From: Mangrovitalea sediminis | GTDB taxonomy: Bacteria > Pseudomonadota > Gammaproteobacteria > Pseudomonadales > Oleiphilaceae | Direction: 5' to 3' | Assembly (NCBI RefSeq): GCF_002514725.1 | Contig: NZ_NTLB01000001.1 | Coordinates: forward strand, 186,001 to 250,000 | DNA length: 64,000 nucleotides | Shown here: positions 47,284-56,071 of the stretch, piece by piece | Layout: the number at the start of each line of letters is the position of its first letter | Numbering within the stretch: position 1 is the stretch's first letter | The notes under the pieces: generated by a model | Database searches by the model: none | What the model was told of the DNA's origin: nothing | Seen by the model: only the letters and a program-made list of their open reading frames with translations | Made by a program: the position numbers and the translations under genes

Positions 47284-47637
47284 CGGAGACTAAAGAAGAC
47301 GGAATTGCAGTGTTTTACCAACGACATAGGCGCCGATCCGGTGGCCGGCAGAAGACCCCGGCAGGTCTGCAAGGACCTCAGCCAACCCCGCCTCGACCTC
47401 ATGCCGAAAGGCCGTGGCAATGCAGTCCAGGGCTGCGTCCTGGCCGACAATCCGCCACTAACGATCCGTCCCGCCTATCTGGTGCTATCCACCAAGCCGT
47501 CGTTCAAGCCGCTCAAGCAGCAGTTCGACCGCGTTCTATGGCAAATCCTGGTCGACGGCACCTACCGAAAACTCTGTCAGCACTATCTGCCGAAGTGCGG
47601 CACGCCTGACGTAGCGCAAGCCGCCAAAGCCCACTGA
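47284..47637 (+). pseudogene. possible remnant of a periplasmic solute-binding (SBP_bac_3-like) protein
   Basis: An open frame of about 117 codons without a good ATG (a TTG at 47305 is the first common start) and without a convincing ribosome binding site. The second half, RPAYLVLSTKPSFKPLKQQF then LWQILVDGTYRKLCQHYLP, resembles the C-terminal end of polar-amino-acid binding proteins, where a DGTY stretch precedes the last helix. No signal peptide is present. I interpret it as a decayed 3' fragment. An alternative is a short, poorly conserved real gene. Confidence 0.35.
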
Positions 47638-47655
47638 CACAATACCGTCACATCT

Positions 47656-47675
47656 ATATCAAAACTTTTTGATAT
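47656..47675. promoter_or_regulatory. candidate SahR operator upstream of sahR
   Basis: A perfect 9-bp inverted repeat, ATATCAAAA and TTTTGATAT with a 2-base spacer, lies 41 bases before the sahR ATG. A related sequence lies upstream of metK. ArsR-type SahR proteins bind such AT-rich palindromes in front of SAM-cycle genes, so this is probably an autoregulatory site. Confidence 0.7.
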
Positions 47676-47716
47676 TGATATTGACCCCACATCGAAAGCT
47701 TTCTACACTGCGCAGC

Positions 47717-48718
47717 ATGAGCAATCTGGCTGAGTTCCAACCCGTCGATACCACCCCGTATGCGGATCTCGCGACACTCCTCAAAGCGAGCGGAGACCCG
47801 TTGCGCCTGGAGATCCTTCGCGTACTGCAGCGGGATACCTTCGGGGTGCTGGAATTGAGCCAGATGTTCGACATGCGCCAATCCGGCATGAGCCACCACC
47901 TCAAGGTATTGAGCCGGGCCGGGCTGGTTGAGCCGCAACGGGAAGGCAATGCGATCTTTTATCGGCGGCCCCTGCAGGAAATCGGCGACGGACTGCTGGC
48001 TGACGTCATTCGCCAGATTTTCGATGCTGTCGACCGGTTAAGCCTGCCGCCAGCGCGCCAGGCACGCATCCTGGAAATTCGGCGACAGCGCTCGGAGCAG
48101 TCCAGGGCCTTTTTCGCCCGTTTCGCCGAACAGTTCCGCGAACAACAGGAACTGATTGCCGAATATGCGTTCTATGCCGAACCGGTGAACGAATTGCTGC
48201 GTAAACGTTTCGACGAATCGCCCTGCCAGGCCATTCTCGAAATCGGGCCCGGTGAAGGGGCTTTTCTGTCCAGTCTGGCTTCGCTCGGCGAAAACGTGAT
48301 TGCCGTCGATAATTCGGCGGAAATGCTGGAGCAGGCGCGGGAGCGCAGGACGGAAGCCCAACTGCACAATGTGGAGCTGGTGCTGGGCGAGACCGGAGAC
48401 ATCCTTGAGCGGGGCGATCAATTCGACCTGATCGTGGCCAACATGGTGCTGCACCATGTGCCCAGTCCTGCGGATATCTTCCTGGACAGCGCCGCCCTGT
48501 TGAAAGAAAACGGTTATCTGATTGTCAGCGATCTATGCAGTCATGATCAGGACTGGGTACGCGACAACTGTGGCGATCTCTGGCTCGGCTTCGAGCCGGA
48601 AGAGTTAACCGCCTGGGCTGCCGATGCAGGCCTGGTCGCCGGAGAAACACTGTTCATCGGACTGCGCAACGGGTTTCAGGTGCAGGTCCGGGAATTCAGG
48701 AAGGGAGATGGCGGCTAG
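47717..48718 (+). CDS. sahR: SahR-type ArsR regulator fused to a SAM-dependent methyltransferase domain
   Basis: A 333-residue two-domain protein. An ArsR winged helix (about 20-90: LKASGDPLRLEILRVL, VLELSQMFDMRQSGMSHHL) is joined to a class I methyltransferase fold (from about residue 170: AILEIGPGEGAFLSSL, VIAVDNSAEMLEQA, DLIVANMVLHHV). The metal-binding cysteines of ArsR/SmtB are absent, so it is not a metal sensor. SahR proteins repress metK, ahcY and metF and respond to S-adenosylhomocysteine, and those three genes follow directly here. The ATG at 47717 is downstream of the operator; an earlier in-frame start would overlap it. Confidence 0.87.
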   Translation: MSNLAEFQPVDTTPYADLATLLKASGDPLRLEILRVLQRDTFGVLELSQMFDMRQSGMSHHLKVLSRAGLVEPQREGNAIFYRRPLQEIGDGLLADVIRQIFDAVDRLSLPPARQARILEIRRQRSEQSRAFFARFAEQFREQQELIAEYAFYAEPVNELLRKRFDESPCQAILEIGPGEGAFLSSLASLGENVIAVDNSAEMLEQARERRTEAQLHNVELVLGETGDILERGDQFDLIVANMVLHHVPSPADIFLDSAALLKENGYLIVSDLCSHDQDWVRDNCGDLWLGFEPEELTAWAADAGLVAGETLFIGLRNGFQVQVREFRKGDGG

Positions 48719-48767
48719 CCGTTGTTACGCCAGCGTCTCCGACGGTAGTGTGAACTTTTGTTAAAGA

Positions 48768-48787
48768 ATATCAAAATTTGTTGATCA
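48768..48787. promoter_or_regulatory. candidate SahR operator upstream of metK
   Basis: An imperfect palindrome beginning ATATCAAAAT and ending TTGATCA, 27 bases before the metK ATG. The left half is identical to the sahR site through ATATCAAAA, and the right half TTGTTGATCA is degenerate. It overlaps the likely promoter, consistent with repression of metK. Confidence 0.62.
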
Positions 48788-48814
48788 ACCCATCCAAGAG
48801 GGGATCCCGTAGCT

Positions 48815-50005
48815 ATGGCCGAATACAGCCTCTTCACTTCCGAATCCGTGTCCGAAGGACATCCGGACAAGATCGCCGACCAGATTTCAGACGCGGTACT
48901 GGACGCTATCATCACGGAAGACAAATTTGCACGCGTTGCTTGTGAAACACTGGTCAAGACCGGTGTCGCCATCGTCGCCGGCGAGATCAGCACGTCCGCC
49001 TGGATCGATCTGGAAGAGCTGGTTCGCCGTGTCATCTGCGACATCGGCTACACCTCCTCCCATGTTGGTTTCGACGGCGAAACCTGCGGCGTACTCAACA
49101 TCATCGGCAAGCAGTCGGTCGATATCGCCCAGGGCGTCGATCGCCAGAAGCCGGAAGATCAGGGTGCAGGCGATCAGGGCCTGATGTTCGGTTACGCCTC
49201 CAACGAAACCGATGTCCTGATGCCGGCTCCGATTTGCTACGCCCACCGTCTGGTGGAACGTCAGGCAGAAGCCCGCAAGTCCGGACTGCTGCCCTGGCTG
49301 CGTCCCGATGCCAAAAGCCAGGTCACCTGCCAGTACGAAAACGGCAAGGTCGTCGGTATCGATGCCATCGTCCTGTCCACTCAGCACAGCCCGGAGGTTT
49401 CCCAGGAAGACCTGCGTGACGGCGTGATGGAACTGATCGTCAAGCATGTCATCCCGGCAGAGCTGATCCACAAGGACACCCAGTTCCACATCAACCCGAC
49501 CGGCAAATTCGTCATCGGCGGCCCGGTGGGCGACTGCGGTCTGACCGGCCGCAAGATCATCGTCGACACCTATGGCGGCATGGCCCGTCATGGCGGCGGC
49601 GCCTTCTCCGGCAAAGACCCGTCCAAGGTCGACCGTTCCGCAGCCTATGCCGGCCGTTACGTGGCCAAGAACATCGTGGCTGCTGGGTTGGCCGAGCGTT
49701 GTGAGATCCAGGTGTCTTACGCTATCGGCGTGGCCAATCCGACCTCCATCTCGCTCAACACCTTTGGCACCGGCAAGATCGACGACAGCGAGATCATCAA
49801 GATGGTCCGCCAGATCTTCGACCTGCGCCCCTACGCCATCACGCGGATGCTCGACCTGCTGCACCCAATGTACCGCCAGACCGCAGCCTACGGCCACTTC
49901 GGTCGCGAGCCTTTCGAGATGACCGTCGGCAACGACACCTTTGTCGCCTTCCCCTGGGAGAAGACCGACAAGGCCGAGATGCTGCGAGAAGCCGCAGGCC
50001 TCTAA
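48815..50005 (+). CDS. metK: S-adenosylmethionine synthetase
   Basis: Makes SAM from methionine and ATP. It has 396 residues, a little over the usual 384. Motifs visible are [16 protein letters not shown], the ATP-binding [12 protein letters not shown], the phosphate loop [19 protein letters not shown] and [15 protein letters not shown]. It is the first enzyme of the SAM-cycle module, preceded by a SahR-type palindrome and followed by ahcY after a structured 136-base gap. Confidence 0.98.
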   Translation: MAEYSLFTSESVSEGHPDKIADQISDAVLDAIITEDKFARVACETLVKTGVAIVAGEISTSAWIDLEELVRRVICDIGYTSSHVGFDGETCGVLNIIGKQSVDIAQGVDRQKPEDQGAGDQGLMFGYASNETDVLMPAPICYAHRLVERQAEARKSGLLPWLRPDAKSQVTCQYENGKVVGIDAIVLSTQHSPEVSQEDLRDGVMELIVKHVIPAELIHKDTQFHINPTGKFVIGGPVGDCGLTGRKIIVDTYGGMARHGGGAFSGKDPSKVDRSAAYAGRYVAKNIVAAGLAERCEIQVSYAIGVANPTSISLNTFGTGKIDDSEIIKMVRQIFDLRPYAITRMLDLLHPMYRQTAAYGHFGREPFEMTVGNDTFVAFPWEKTDKAEMLREAAGL

Positions 50006-50025
50006 AACACTCCGTTCCTTTCGGG

Positions 50026-50078
50026 GTTCGAAAGACGCCGGACAGTCGCAACCGATTGGCGACTGCCTGGCGTCGAAC
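50026..50078 (+). other. long imperfect hairpin in the metK-ahcY intergenic gap
   Basis: A stem of 16 positions, GACGCCGGACAGTCGC (50034-50049) against GCGACTGCCTGGCGTC (50059-50074), has one A-C mismatch, one G-U pair and a 9-base loop. GTTC (50026-50029) and GAAC (50075-50078) extend it across a GAAA bulge. No T run follows. It may be a processing, attenuation or regulatory structure ahead of ahcY. It lacks the conserved core of the SAH riboswitch as I know it. Confidence 0.6.
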
Positions 50079-50141
50079 ACACCAGACGATTGACTGGCGG
50101 CGCGTTTTTGCCCGCTGCCATCCAAGCACGGAGACAGATTC

Positions 50142-51527
50142 ATGCAAGCGCTCGACACCCAAAACACCGATTATAAAGTCCGCGACATCGAACTGGCCGC
50201 CTGGGGCCGCAAGGAAATCGAGATTGCCGAAGGCGAAATGCCGGCACTGATCACCCTGCGCGAGAAATACCGGGCCGAGCAACCGCTGGCCGGCGCCCGC
50301 ATCATGGGCTGCATCCACATGACCATCCAGACGGCCGTGCTGATCGAAACACTGGTCGCGCTGGGCGCCGAAGTCCGCTGGTCCTCGTGCAACATCTTCT
50401 CGACCCAGGACCACGCTGCCGCTGCAATCGCGGCTACCGGCGTTCCCGTTTTTGCCTGGAAGGGCGAGACCGAGGAAGAATATGAATGGTGCCTGGAACG
50501 CACCGTCGGCGCCGACGTAGCGGACTGGAAGCCGAACATGATCCTGGATGACGGCGGCGACCTGACCGAACTGCTGCACAAGAAATACCCTGAAATCCTG
50601 GAGCGGTGCCACGGAGTTACCGAAGAAACCACCACTGGTGTGCACCGTCTGCAGGACATGCTGAAGGAAGGTAGCCTGAAGGTTCCGGCCATCAACGTTA
50701 ACGACTCCGTCACCAAGTCGAAAAACGACAACAAGTACGGCTGCCGTCACAGCCTCAACGATGCCATCAAGCGCGGCGTCGACCACCTGATGGCAGGCAA
50801 GAAAGCCCTGGTGATCGGTTACGGCGACGTAGGTAAGGGTTCCGCGGCGTCCCTGCGCCAGGAAGGCATGATCGTCAAGATCACCGAGGTCGACCCGATC
50901 TGTGCCATGCAGGCGTGCATGGATGGCTACGAAGTGGTCTCTCCTTATGTCAACGGCATCAACACCGGCACGGCTGAAAGCATCAACCGCGACCTGCTGG
51001 CCAACACCGATCTGCTGGTAACCACTACCGGCAACGTCAACGTCTGTGACCGCCACATGCTGGCCGCCCTGAAATCCGGCGCGGTAGTCTGCAACATCGG
51101 TCATTTCGATAACGAGATCGACACCCAGTTCATGCGTGACAACTGGGAATGGGACGAGGTGAAGCCGCAGGTGCACAAGGTTTACCGCAACAAGGCGGAA
51201 AACGACCACCTGCTCCTGTTGTCGGAAGGCCGCCTGGTGAACCTGGGTAACGCGACAGGCCATCCCTCGCGCATCATGGACGGTTCCTTCGCCAACCAGG
51301 TCCTCGCGCAGATGTACCTGTTCGAGCGCAAGTTCGCCGATCTGCCGGCCGACCAGAAGCCGGGCAGCGTCTACGTCAAGGTCCTGCCGAAGCAACTGGA
51401 CGAGGAAGTCGCCAAGTACATGGTCCAGGGTTTCGGTGGCGTGATCACGCAACTGACGCCGACCCAGGCCAAGTACATCGGCGTGCCTCAGGAAGGCCCG
51501 TTCAAGCCGGAAAGCTACAAGTACTGA
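50142..51527 (+). CDS. ahcY: adenosylhomocysteinase
   Basis: NAD-dependent hydrolase of S-adenosylhomocysteine to adenosine and homocysteine, removing the inhibitor formed by methyltransferases. It has 461 residues. Seen are [33 protein letters not shown], the NAD motif [13 protein letters not shown] and [16 protein letters not shown]. The C-terminus ends PESYKY, the tail that closes the neighbouring NAD site. It includes the 40-residue insertion typical of proteobacterial forms ([15 protein letters not shown]). Confidence 0.97.
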   Translation: MQALDTQNTDYKVRDIELAAWGRKEIEIAEGEMPALITLREKYRAEQPLAGARIMGCIHMTIQTAVLIETLVALGAEVRWSSCNIFSTQDHAAAAIAATGVPVFAWKGETEEEYEWCLERTVGADVADWKPNMILDDGGDLTELLHKKYPEILERCHGVTEETTTGVHRLQDMLKEGSLKVPAINVNDSVTKSKNDNKYGCRHSLNDAIKRGVDHLMAGKKALVIGYGDVGKGSAASLRQEGMIVKITEVDPICAMQACMDGYEVVSPYVNGINTGTAESINRDLLANTDLLVTTTGNVNVCDRHMLAALKSGAVVCNIGHFDNEIDTQFMRDNWEWDEVKPQVHKVYRNKAENDHLLLLSEGRLVNLGNATGHPSRIMDGSFANQVLAQMYLFERKFADLPADQKPGSVYVKVLPKQLDEEVAKYMVQGFGGVITQLTPTQAKYIGVPQEGPFKPESYKY

Positions 51528-51550
51528 TCACGCTTGCCGGTGCGTTAAAG

Positions 51551-51578
51551 CGGTCCGGAGCCGGCAGGCTCCGGACCG
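51551..51578 (+). other. perfect 12-bp hairpin between ahcY and metF
   Basis: CGGTCCGGAGCC and GGCTCCGGACCG flank a 4-base GGCA loop, 23 bases after ahcY and 33 bases before metF. There is no T run, so it is not a canonical terminator. It could stabilise the ahcY message end or tune metF expression. Confidence 0.6.
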
Positions 51579-51611
51579 GGTATTCAGCCTGTCCCGACTG
51601 CGAGATGGACT

Positions 51612-52481
51612 ATGCAATCGCAAAAACAGTTTAAACGCCGCTTCAGCTTTGAGTTCTTTCCGCCAAAGACCCCGCAAGGCAAGGAAAAGCTTCAGCAGGT
51701 CCGGGATCAACTGGCCGAGCGTGGCCCGGATTTCTTTTCCGTGACCTACGGTGCCGGCGGCTCAACCCGCGAGCGCACCATCGATACCGTACTGACCCTG
51801 CACCAACAGGGGATTTCAACGGCACCGCACCTATCCTGCATCGGCGCCACCAAGGAAAGTGTGGCGGAGCTGCTGGACCTGTACCGGGATAACGGCATCA
51901 ACCGCATCGTGGCCCTGCGTGGGGACCTCCCTTCCGGTATGGGGGCTCCCGGGGATCTGCGTTATGCCAACGACCTGGTCGCCTTTATCCGCGAGCACAG
52001 CGGCGATCATTTCAACATCGAAGTAGCCGCCTACCCGGAGTTCCATCCCCAGGCCCGCTCCGCCGAAGAAGACCTCATCAATTTCAAGCGCAAAGTGGAT
52101 GCTGGCGCCAGTAGTGCCATCACCCAGTATTTCTACAATGCGGACAGCTATTTCTACTTTATCGACCGCCTGGAAGCTTTGGGCATTACCTTGCCCGTGG
52201 TGCCCGGCATCATGCCGATCACCAACTACACCAACCTGATGCGTTTCAGCGATATGTGCGGTGCGGAAATCCCGCGCTGGATCCGTAAGCAGCTGGAAGC
52301 CTACGGGGACGACGTAGAGAGCATTCGCCAGTTCGGCATCGAGGTCGTGACCCGCCTCTGTGAGCGACTGCTCGGCGCTGGTGCGCCCGGACTGCATTTC
52401 TATACCCTGAATCAGGCCGATGCGAGCCTGCAGGTGTGGGAAAACCTCGGCCTCAGCCCCAGTCGCAAAATCGCCTTCTAG
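51612..52481 (+). CDS. metF: 5,10-methylenetetrahydrofolate reductase
   Basis: Flavoenzyme providing 5-methyltetrahydrofolate for homocysteine remethylation, closing the cycle with MetK and AhcY. It has 289 residues. The family start FSFEFFPPKTPQGKEKL carries the catalytic glutamate; SVTYGAGGSTRERT, HLSCIGATKESV and ALRGDLPSGMG are seen next. AITQYFYNADSYFYF is near residue 180. It is the last gene of the sahR-linked module, followed by a strong hairpin. Confidence 0.97.
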   Translation: MQSQKQFKRRFSFEFFPPKTPQGKEKLQQVRDQLAERGPDFFSVTYGAGGSTRERTIDTVLTLHQQGISTAPHLSCIGATKESVAELLDLYRDNGINRIVALRGDLPSGMGAPGDLRYANDLVAFIREHSGDHFNIEVAAYPEFHPQARSAEEDLINFKRKVDAGASSAITQYFYNADSYFYFIDRLEALGITLPVVPGIMPITNYTNLMRFSDMCGAEIPRWIRKQLEAYGDDVESIRQFGIEVVTRLCERLLGAGAPGLHFYTLNQADASLQVWENLGLSPSRKIAF

Positions 52482-52487
52482 AGCCCC

Positions 52488-52518
52488 TGGAGCAGGCAGG
52501 CATTGACTGCCTGCTCCA
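52488..52518 (+). terminator. strong hairpin at the end of metF (terminator-like, no T run)
   Basis: A perfect 12-bp stem, TGGAGCAGGCAG (52488-52499) with CTGCCTGCTCCA (52507-52518), starts 6 bases after the metF stop and has a 7-base loop. It is followed by CAAGCGG rather than T residues. It may mark a factor-dependent end or protect the 3' end of the transcript. Confidence 0.5.
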
Positions 52519-52586
52519 CAAGCGGCGCAATGCCCTTCGGTGATTGTGCCCTACCCGCAGCATCCGCGATGATCGTCTCTTGTCGC

Positions 52587-53078
52587 TCAAGCGACCAGCG
52601 ACCGGATCACCTGGTACTCCCGATTGATCTTGTGCCCGGAATCTTCCGCCAGGAAGCGGGCCACTTTACGCCCCAGTAAAGGCACGTCACAACGCACCGC
52701 CAGCGACACGCGATTGGTGGCGCAGTTGGCGTCGCCGGTCAGGTGCATCTTGCCCGCCAGACGGGCCGGAACGCCCTCCACCCTGAGCCGAAAGTCACAG
52801 CGCCAGGAATTGTCGGGCTGACGCTCCCAGGTTTCTTCCTGCTCGACAGCGTTCCACTCCTGCTGGAACGGCCGAAGCGCGCCCGGCACGGGTACGGAAG
52901 GCTGCATCCGTCGCTGTACAACGAGGATGACCCTGTCGGCCGAGCGTTCCAGACGAGTAATCTTCGCCGCATCGTAGCCCAGTTCGCGATTCTTGCGCAG
53001 GATATGCTCCTGATCGAAAAACGCCTCGAGCACCGAGGCCAGTCCAGCCTCAAACTCGTGGGTAAATTGCACTTCCAT
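52587..53078 (-). CDS. DUF2505 family protein
   Basis: A 163-residue protein of the DUF2505 family, a START/SRPBCC-like lipid- or hydrophobic-ligand-binding fold. The family pattern is a start with VQFTHEFEAGLASVLEAF, then FDQEHILRKNRELGYDAAKI, and a C-terminal helix GRKVARFLAEDSGHKINREY. No signal peptide. Function is not known. It is transcribed alone, convergent with metF. Confidence 0.82.
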   Translation of the reverse strand: MEVQFTHEFEAGLASVLEAFFDQEHILRKNRELGYDAAKITRLERSADRVILVVQRRMQPSVPVPGALRPFQQEWNAVEQEETWERQPDNSWRCDFRLRVEGVPARLAGKMHLTGDANCATNRVSLAVRCDVPLLGRKVARFLAEDSGHKINREYQVIRSLVA

Positions 53079-53292
53079 GATGAATTCCCCGTACGTGGAT
53101 AGTGGAAAAATCCTACCAACAACCAGGGCATTCGCATTGGCAACACCGGCAAGCCGATGAAGACAGAAGGGCGAACCCCGGCATACCGGTTATCCACCAT
53201 GTGGCTGGAACCGAACTCACCGGCAAATCCGGTATACTCCAAGACCTGCATAAACCGCACGCTATCGCCACTGACCATACGCTGGGCATTCG

Positions 53293-53895
53293 ATGGACCT
53301 GTCCTACCTCATTCAACAGTACGGCTATTACGCCCTTTTCCTGGGAACCGTTCTGGAAGGTGAAACCGTGTTGTTACTTGCCGGACTGGCAGTCAGTCGC
53401 GGTTATATGGATTTCTCCCTCGCCGCGCTGATCGCGGCAGCCGGCGGCACACTGGGGGACCAGGTTTTCTTCTCCATCGGGCGCCGCTATGGCAACAATA
53501 TCCTGGATCGCTTCCCTAATGTCGCCGAACGGGCTCCCCGGGTCAGACAGATGATCGATCGCTGGCACGCAGCCGTGATCGTCCTGCTGCGGTTTACCTA
53601 CGGCTTGCGGACCGTCGGCCCCATGGTGGTGGGCATGAGCGATCTCAGCCACCTACGCTTCCTGTTCTGGAACGCGCTGGGTGCCATTATCTGGGCCACA
53701 CTGTTCCTGTTCCTGGGCTTTCAGTTCGGTCAGGCATTAGCGTGGCTGCTGCAGGATATCAAACGCATAGAAGCCGCCATCTTTGGCGGCATCGTCGTGC
53801 TGAGCCTCACGGCTTACCTGATCTACCGGTGGCGGCTCTACCAGCGCTACAAGCACCCTGAGCAAAACCGTCAAGCCTCTCAGGAAAAGGAGTAA
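53293..53895 (+). CDS. DedA-family membrane protein
   Basis: A 200-residue integral membrane protein with four to five helices. DedA features are FLGTVLEGETVLLLAG with the conserved acidic residue, AAAGGTLGDQVFFSIGRRYG and the R-rich LRFTYGLRTVGPMVVGMS. Members are proton-coupled lipid carriers or scramblases that recycle undecaprenyl phosphate and support envelope stability. The family is a plausible functional partner of lipid-carrier users such as the arn pathway, but it is not near it. Confidence 0.92.
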   Translation: MDLSYLIQQYGYYALFLGTVLEGETVLLLAGLAVSRGYMDFSLAALIAAAGGTLGDQVFFSIGRRYGNNILDRFPNVAERAPRVRQMIDRWHAAVIVLLRFTYGLRTVGPMVVGMSDLSHLRFLFWNALGAIIWATLFLFLGFQFGQALAWLLQDIKRIEAAIFGGIVVLSLTAYLIYRWRLYQRYKHPEQNRQASQEKE

Positions 53896-53978
53896 CCGCG
53901 AGGTCTTTTGCGTCCCGCGAAGCCCCCCCGTATCATTTCCGCTCTGTTGTACCTGGATTGTCCCAAAGGAGAGCGGCC

Positions 53979-55331
53979 ATGAGCCTCAACCAGCACATCA
54001 TCGAACGTGACCTCAAGCACGTCTGGCATCCCTGCACCCAGATGAAAGACCACGAGACACTGCCGCTGGTGCCGATAAAACGGGGACAGGGTGTCTGGCT
54101 CGAAGATTTCGAAGGTAACCGCTATATCGACGCGGTCAGTTCCTGGTGGGTCAACCTGTTCGGCCATGCCAATCCACGTATCAACTCCGCCATCCGTAAC
54201 CAGATCGAACAACTCGAGCACGTGATTCTCGCCGGATTTACCCACGAGCCGGTTATCGAACTCTCCGAGCGCCTGGTGGAGATCGCGCCAGCCGGCCTGG
54301 AACGCTGTTTCTATGCCGACAACGGCTCCTCCGCCATCGAAGTGGCACTCAAGATGAGCTACCACTACTGGAGAAACAGCGGTCGGCCGCGCAAGAAGAA
54401 CTTCGTCAACCTCAGCAACAGCTATCACGGCGAAACCCTGGGCGCTTTGGCGCTGGGCGACGTGAGCCTGTACAAGGACACCTATCAGCCCTTGCTGATG
54501 GAAGTGATTACCGCGCCCTCACCGGACGCCTTTACCCGTGAACCCGGCGAAAGCTGGGAAGAGGTGGCCCTGCGTCGCTTCGAGGAGATGGAGCGGATTC
54601 TCGCCGAGCAGCACGAAGAGATCTGCGCCGTTGTCGTCGAACCCCTGGTACAGTGCGCCGGCGGCATGCGTATGTATGACCCCATCTACCTGAGCCGGCT
54701 GCGCGACGCCTGCAACCGTTACGGTGTGCACCTGATCGCCGATGAGATCGCCGTTGGATTCGGACGGACCGGCACCCTGTTCGCCTGCGAGCAGGCAGGC
54801 ATCAGCCCCGATTTCCTGTGCCTATCCAAAGGGCTGACAGCTGGCTACCTGCCACTTTCAGCGGTGCTCACGACAGATCATATCTACCAGGCTTTCTACG
54901 ACGACTACGAAACCCTGCGGGCCTTCCTGCACTCACACAGCTACACCGGCAATCCCATCGGCTGCGCTGTCGCCCTGGAAACCCTGAACATTTTCCGCGA
55001 CGAAAACGTCATCGCCCACAACCGGGAACTTGCACAGTGCATGGCAGACTCGGTCGCGCACCTGGCCGACCATCCCCATGTTGGGGAAATCCGCCAGCAC
55101 GGCATGATCCTGGCCATAGAACTGGTCAAGGACAAAGCCAACCGCACGCCCTTCCCCTGGCAGGAGCGCCGTGGCCTGCGCGTGTATCAGCATGCCCTGA
55201 CCCGCGAGTCACTGTTGCGTCCGCTGGGCAACGTGCTCTACTTTATGCCGCCCTACGTGATTACGCCGGAACAGATCCGGCACCTGGCGCAGGTCGCCAG
55301 CGAAGGCATAGAACTGGCCGTGAAGGACTGA
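53979..55331 (+). CDS. bioA: adenosylmethionine-8-amino-7-oxononanoate aminotransferase
   Basis: PLP-dependent transaminase of biotin synthesis that uses SAM as amino donor. It has 450 residues. Signature stretches are HVWHPCTQMKDHE at the start, DAVSSWWVNLFGHANP, YADNGSSAIEVALKM and SYHGETLGALALGDV. The PLP lysine is in CLSKGLTAGYLPLSAVL. The ATG at 53979 follows AAAGGAG. No other bio genes are in the window. rsmE starts 5 bases after its stop, suggesting one unit. Confidence 0.95.
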   Translation: MSLNQHIIERDLKHVWHPCTQMKDHETLPLVPIKRGQGVWLEDFEGNRYIDAVSSWWVNLFGHANPRINSAIRNQIEQLEHVILAGFTHEPVIELSERLVEIAPAGLERCFYADNGSSAIEVALKMSYHYWRNSGRPRKKNFVNLSNSYHGETLGALALGDVSLYKDTYQPLLMEVITAPSPDAFTREPGESWEEVALRRFEEMERILAEQHEEICAVVVEPLVQCAGGMRMYDPIYLSRLRDACNRYGVHLIADEIAVGFGRTGTLFACEQAGISPDFLCLSKGLTAGYLPLSAVLTTDHIYQAFYDDYETLRAFLHSHSYTGNPIGCAVALETLNIFRDENVIAHNRELAQCMADSVAHLADHPHVGEIRQHGMILAIELVKDKANRTPFPWQERRGLRVYQHALTRESLLRPLGNVLYFMPPYVITPEQIRHLAQVASEGIELAVKD

Positions 55332-55336
55332 CAAGC

Positions 55337-56071
55337 ATGCGTGTACCCCGCATTTTCACCCCGTCCGCGCTCAGCGTCGGCCAACAACATGAACTCGACG
55401 AGACCGCCGCCAATCATGTGGTCCGGGTACTGCGCATGCAGGCCGGGCAGCCGCTGATCCTCTTCAACGGTGACGGACATGACTACGCAGCCGTCCTGGA
55501 CAAGGTCGGCAAGCGTGACGCCAGTGTCCGCATCGACAGCGCCGTTCCTATCGCGTCGGAATCCCCATTGCACATCACCCTCGGGCAGGTCATTTCCAAG
55601 GGCGACCGCATGGACTACGCCGTTCAGAAAAGCGTCGAAATGGGCGTCTCCGCCATCGTGCCCCTGGTCAGCGAACGCTGTGACGTCAGATTGAAGGGTG
55701 ATCGCGAGGACAAGCGTGTTCGCCACTGGCAACAGGTCGCGAGCAGCGCCGCAGAGCAGTGCGGACGGGCCCGGGTACCCGACATCGCCGCCATTGAAAA
55801 CCTTACCGACTGGTTGCACCAACTCCCCGAGCACGATCTGGGACTGGTCTTGCATCACCGCGCCACCCAGTCCCTGACCAGCCTGCCCCGACCCGGTCGG
55901 CTGATAATCCTGATCGGCCCCGAAGGGGGCCTGACCGACGCCGAAATCGAAGCCGCCGAAGCTGCGGGTTTCATGGCCACCACATTGGGCCCTCGCGTCT
56001 TGCGGACAGAGACGGCTCCAATCGCCGCAATGGCGGTCTGTCAATGGCTGTGGGGAGATTTCAACACCTGA
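55337..56071 (+). CDS. rsmE: 16S rRNA (uracil-1498-N3)-methyltransferase RsmE
   Basis: SPOUT-class methyltransferase of 244 residues that methylates U1498 of 16S rRNA. Typical sequences are LDETAANHVVRVLRMQAGQP, QKSVEMGVSAIVPLVSERC, the SAM-binding knot IGPEGGLTDAEIEAAEAAG and LGPRVLRTETAPIAAM at the C-terminus. The ATG at 55337 lies right behind bioA. The frame is open upstream as a shadow of bioA, so this start is chosen on family grounds. Confidence 0.95.
   Translation: MRVPRIFTPSALSVGQQHELDETAANHVVRVLRMQAGQPLILFNGDGHDYAAVLDKVGKRDASVRIDSAVPIASESPLHITLGQVISKGDRMDYAVQKSVEMGVSAIVPLVSERCDVRLKGDREDKRVRHWQQVASSAAEQCGRARVPDIAAIENLTDWLHQLPEHDLGLVLHHRATQSLTSLPRPGRLIILIGPEGGLTDAEIEAAEAAGFMATTLGPRVLRTETAPIAAMAVCQWLWGDFNT

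Larger units (their letters stand above)
47137..47716. other. 580-base intergenic region between tkt and sahR
   Basis: Holds the divergent promoters of tkt (minus) and sahR (plus), the SahR-type palindrome at 47656-47675, and a short open frame (about 47284-47637) that looks like a remnant of a solute-binding protein. No complete conserved gene is seen. Confidence 0.6.

Noticed and set aside
50006-50141. SAH riboswitch upstream of ahcY
   Set aside because: The gap has a long hairpin, but I cannot find the conserved GAGGAGCG-type core or the expected pseudoknot partner. The SahR palindromes offer a different control mechanism.
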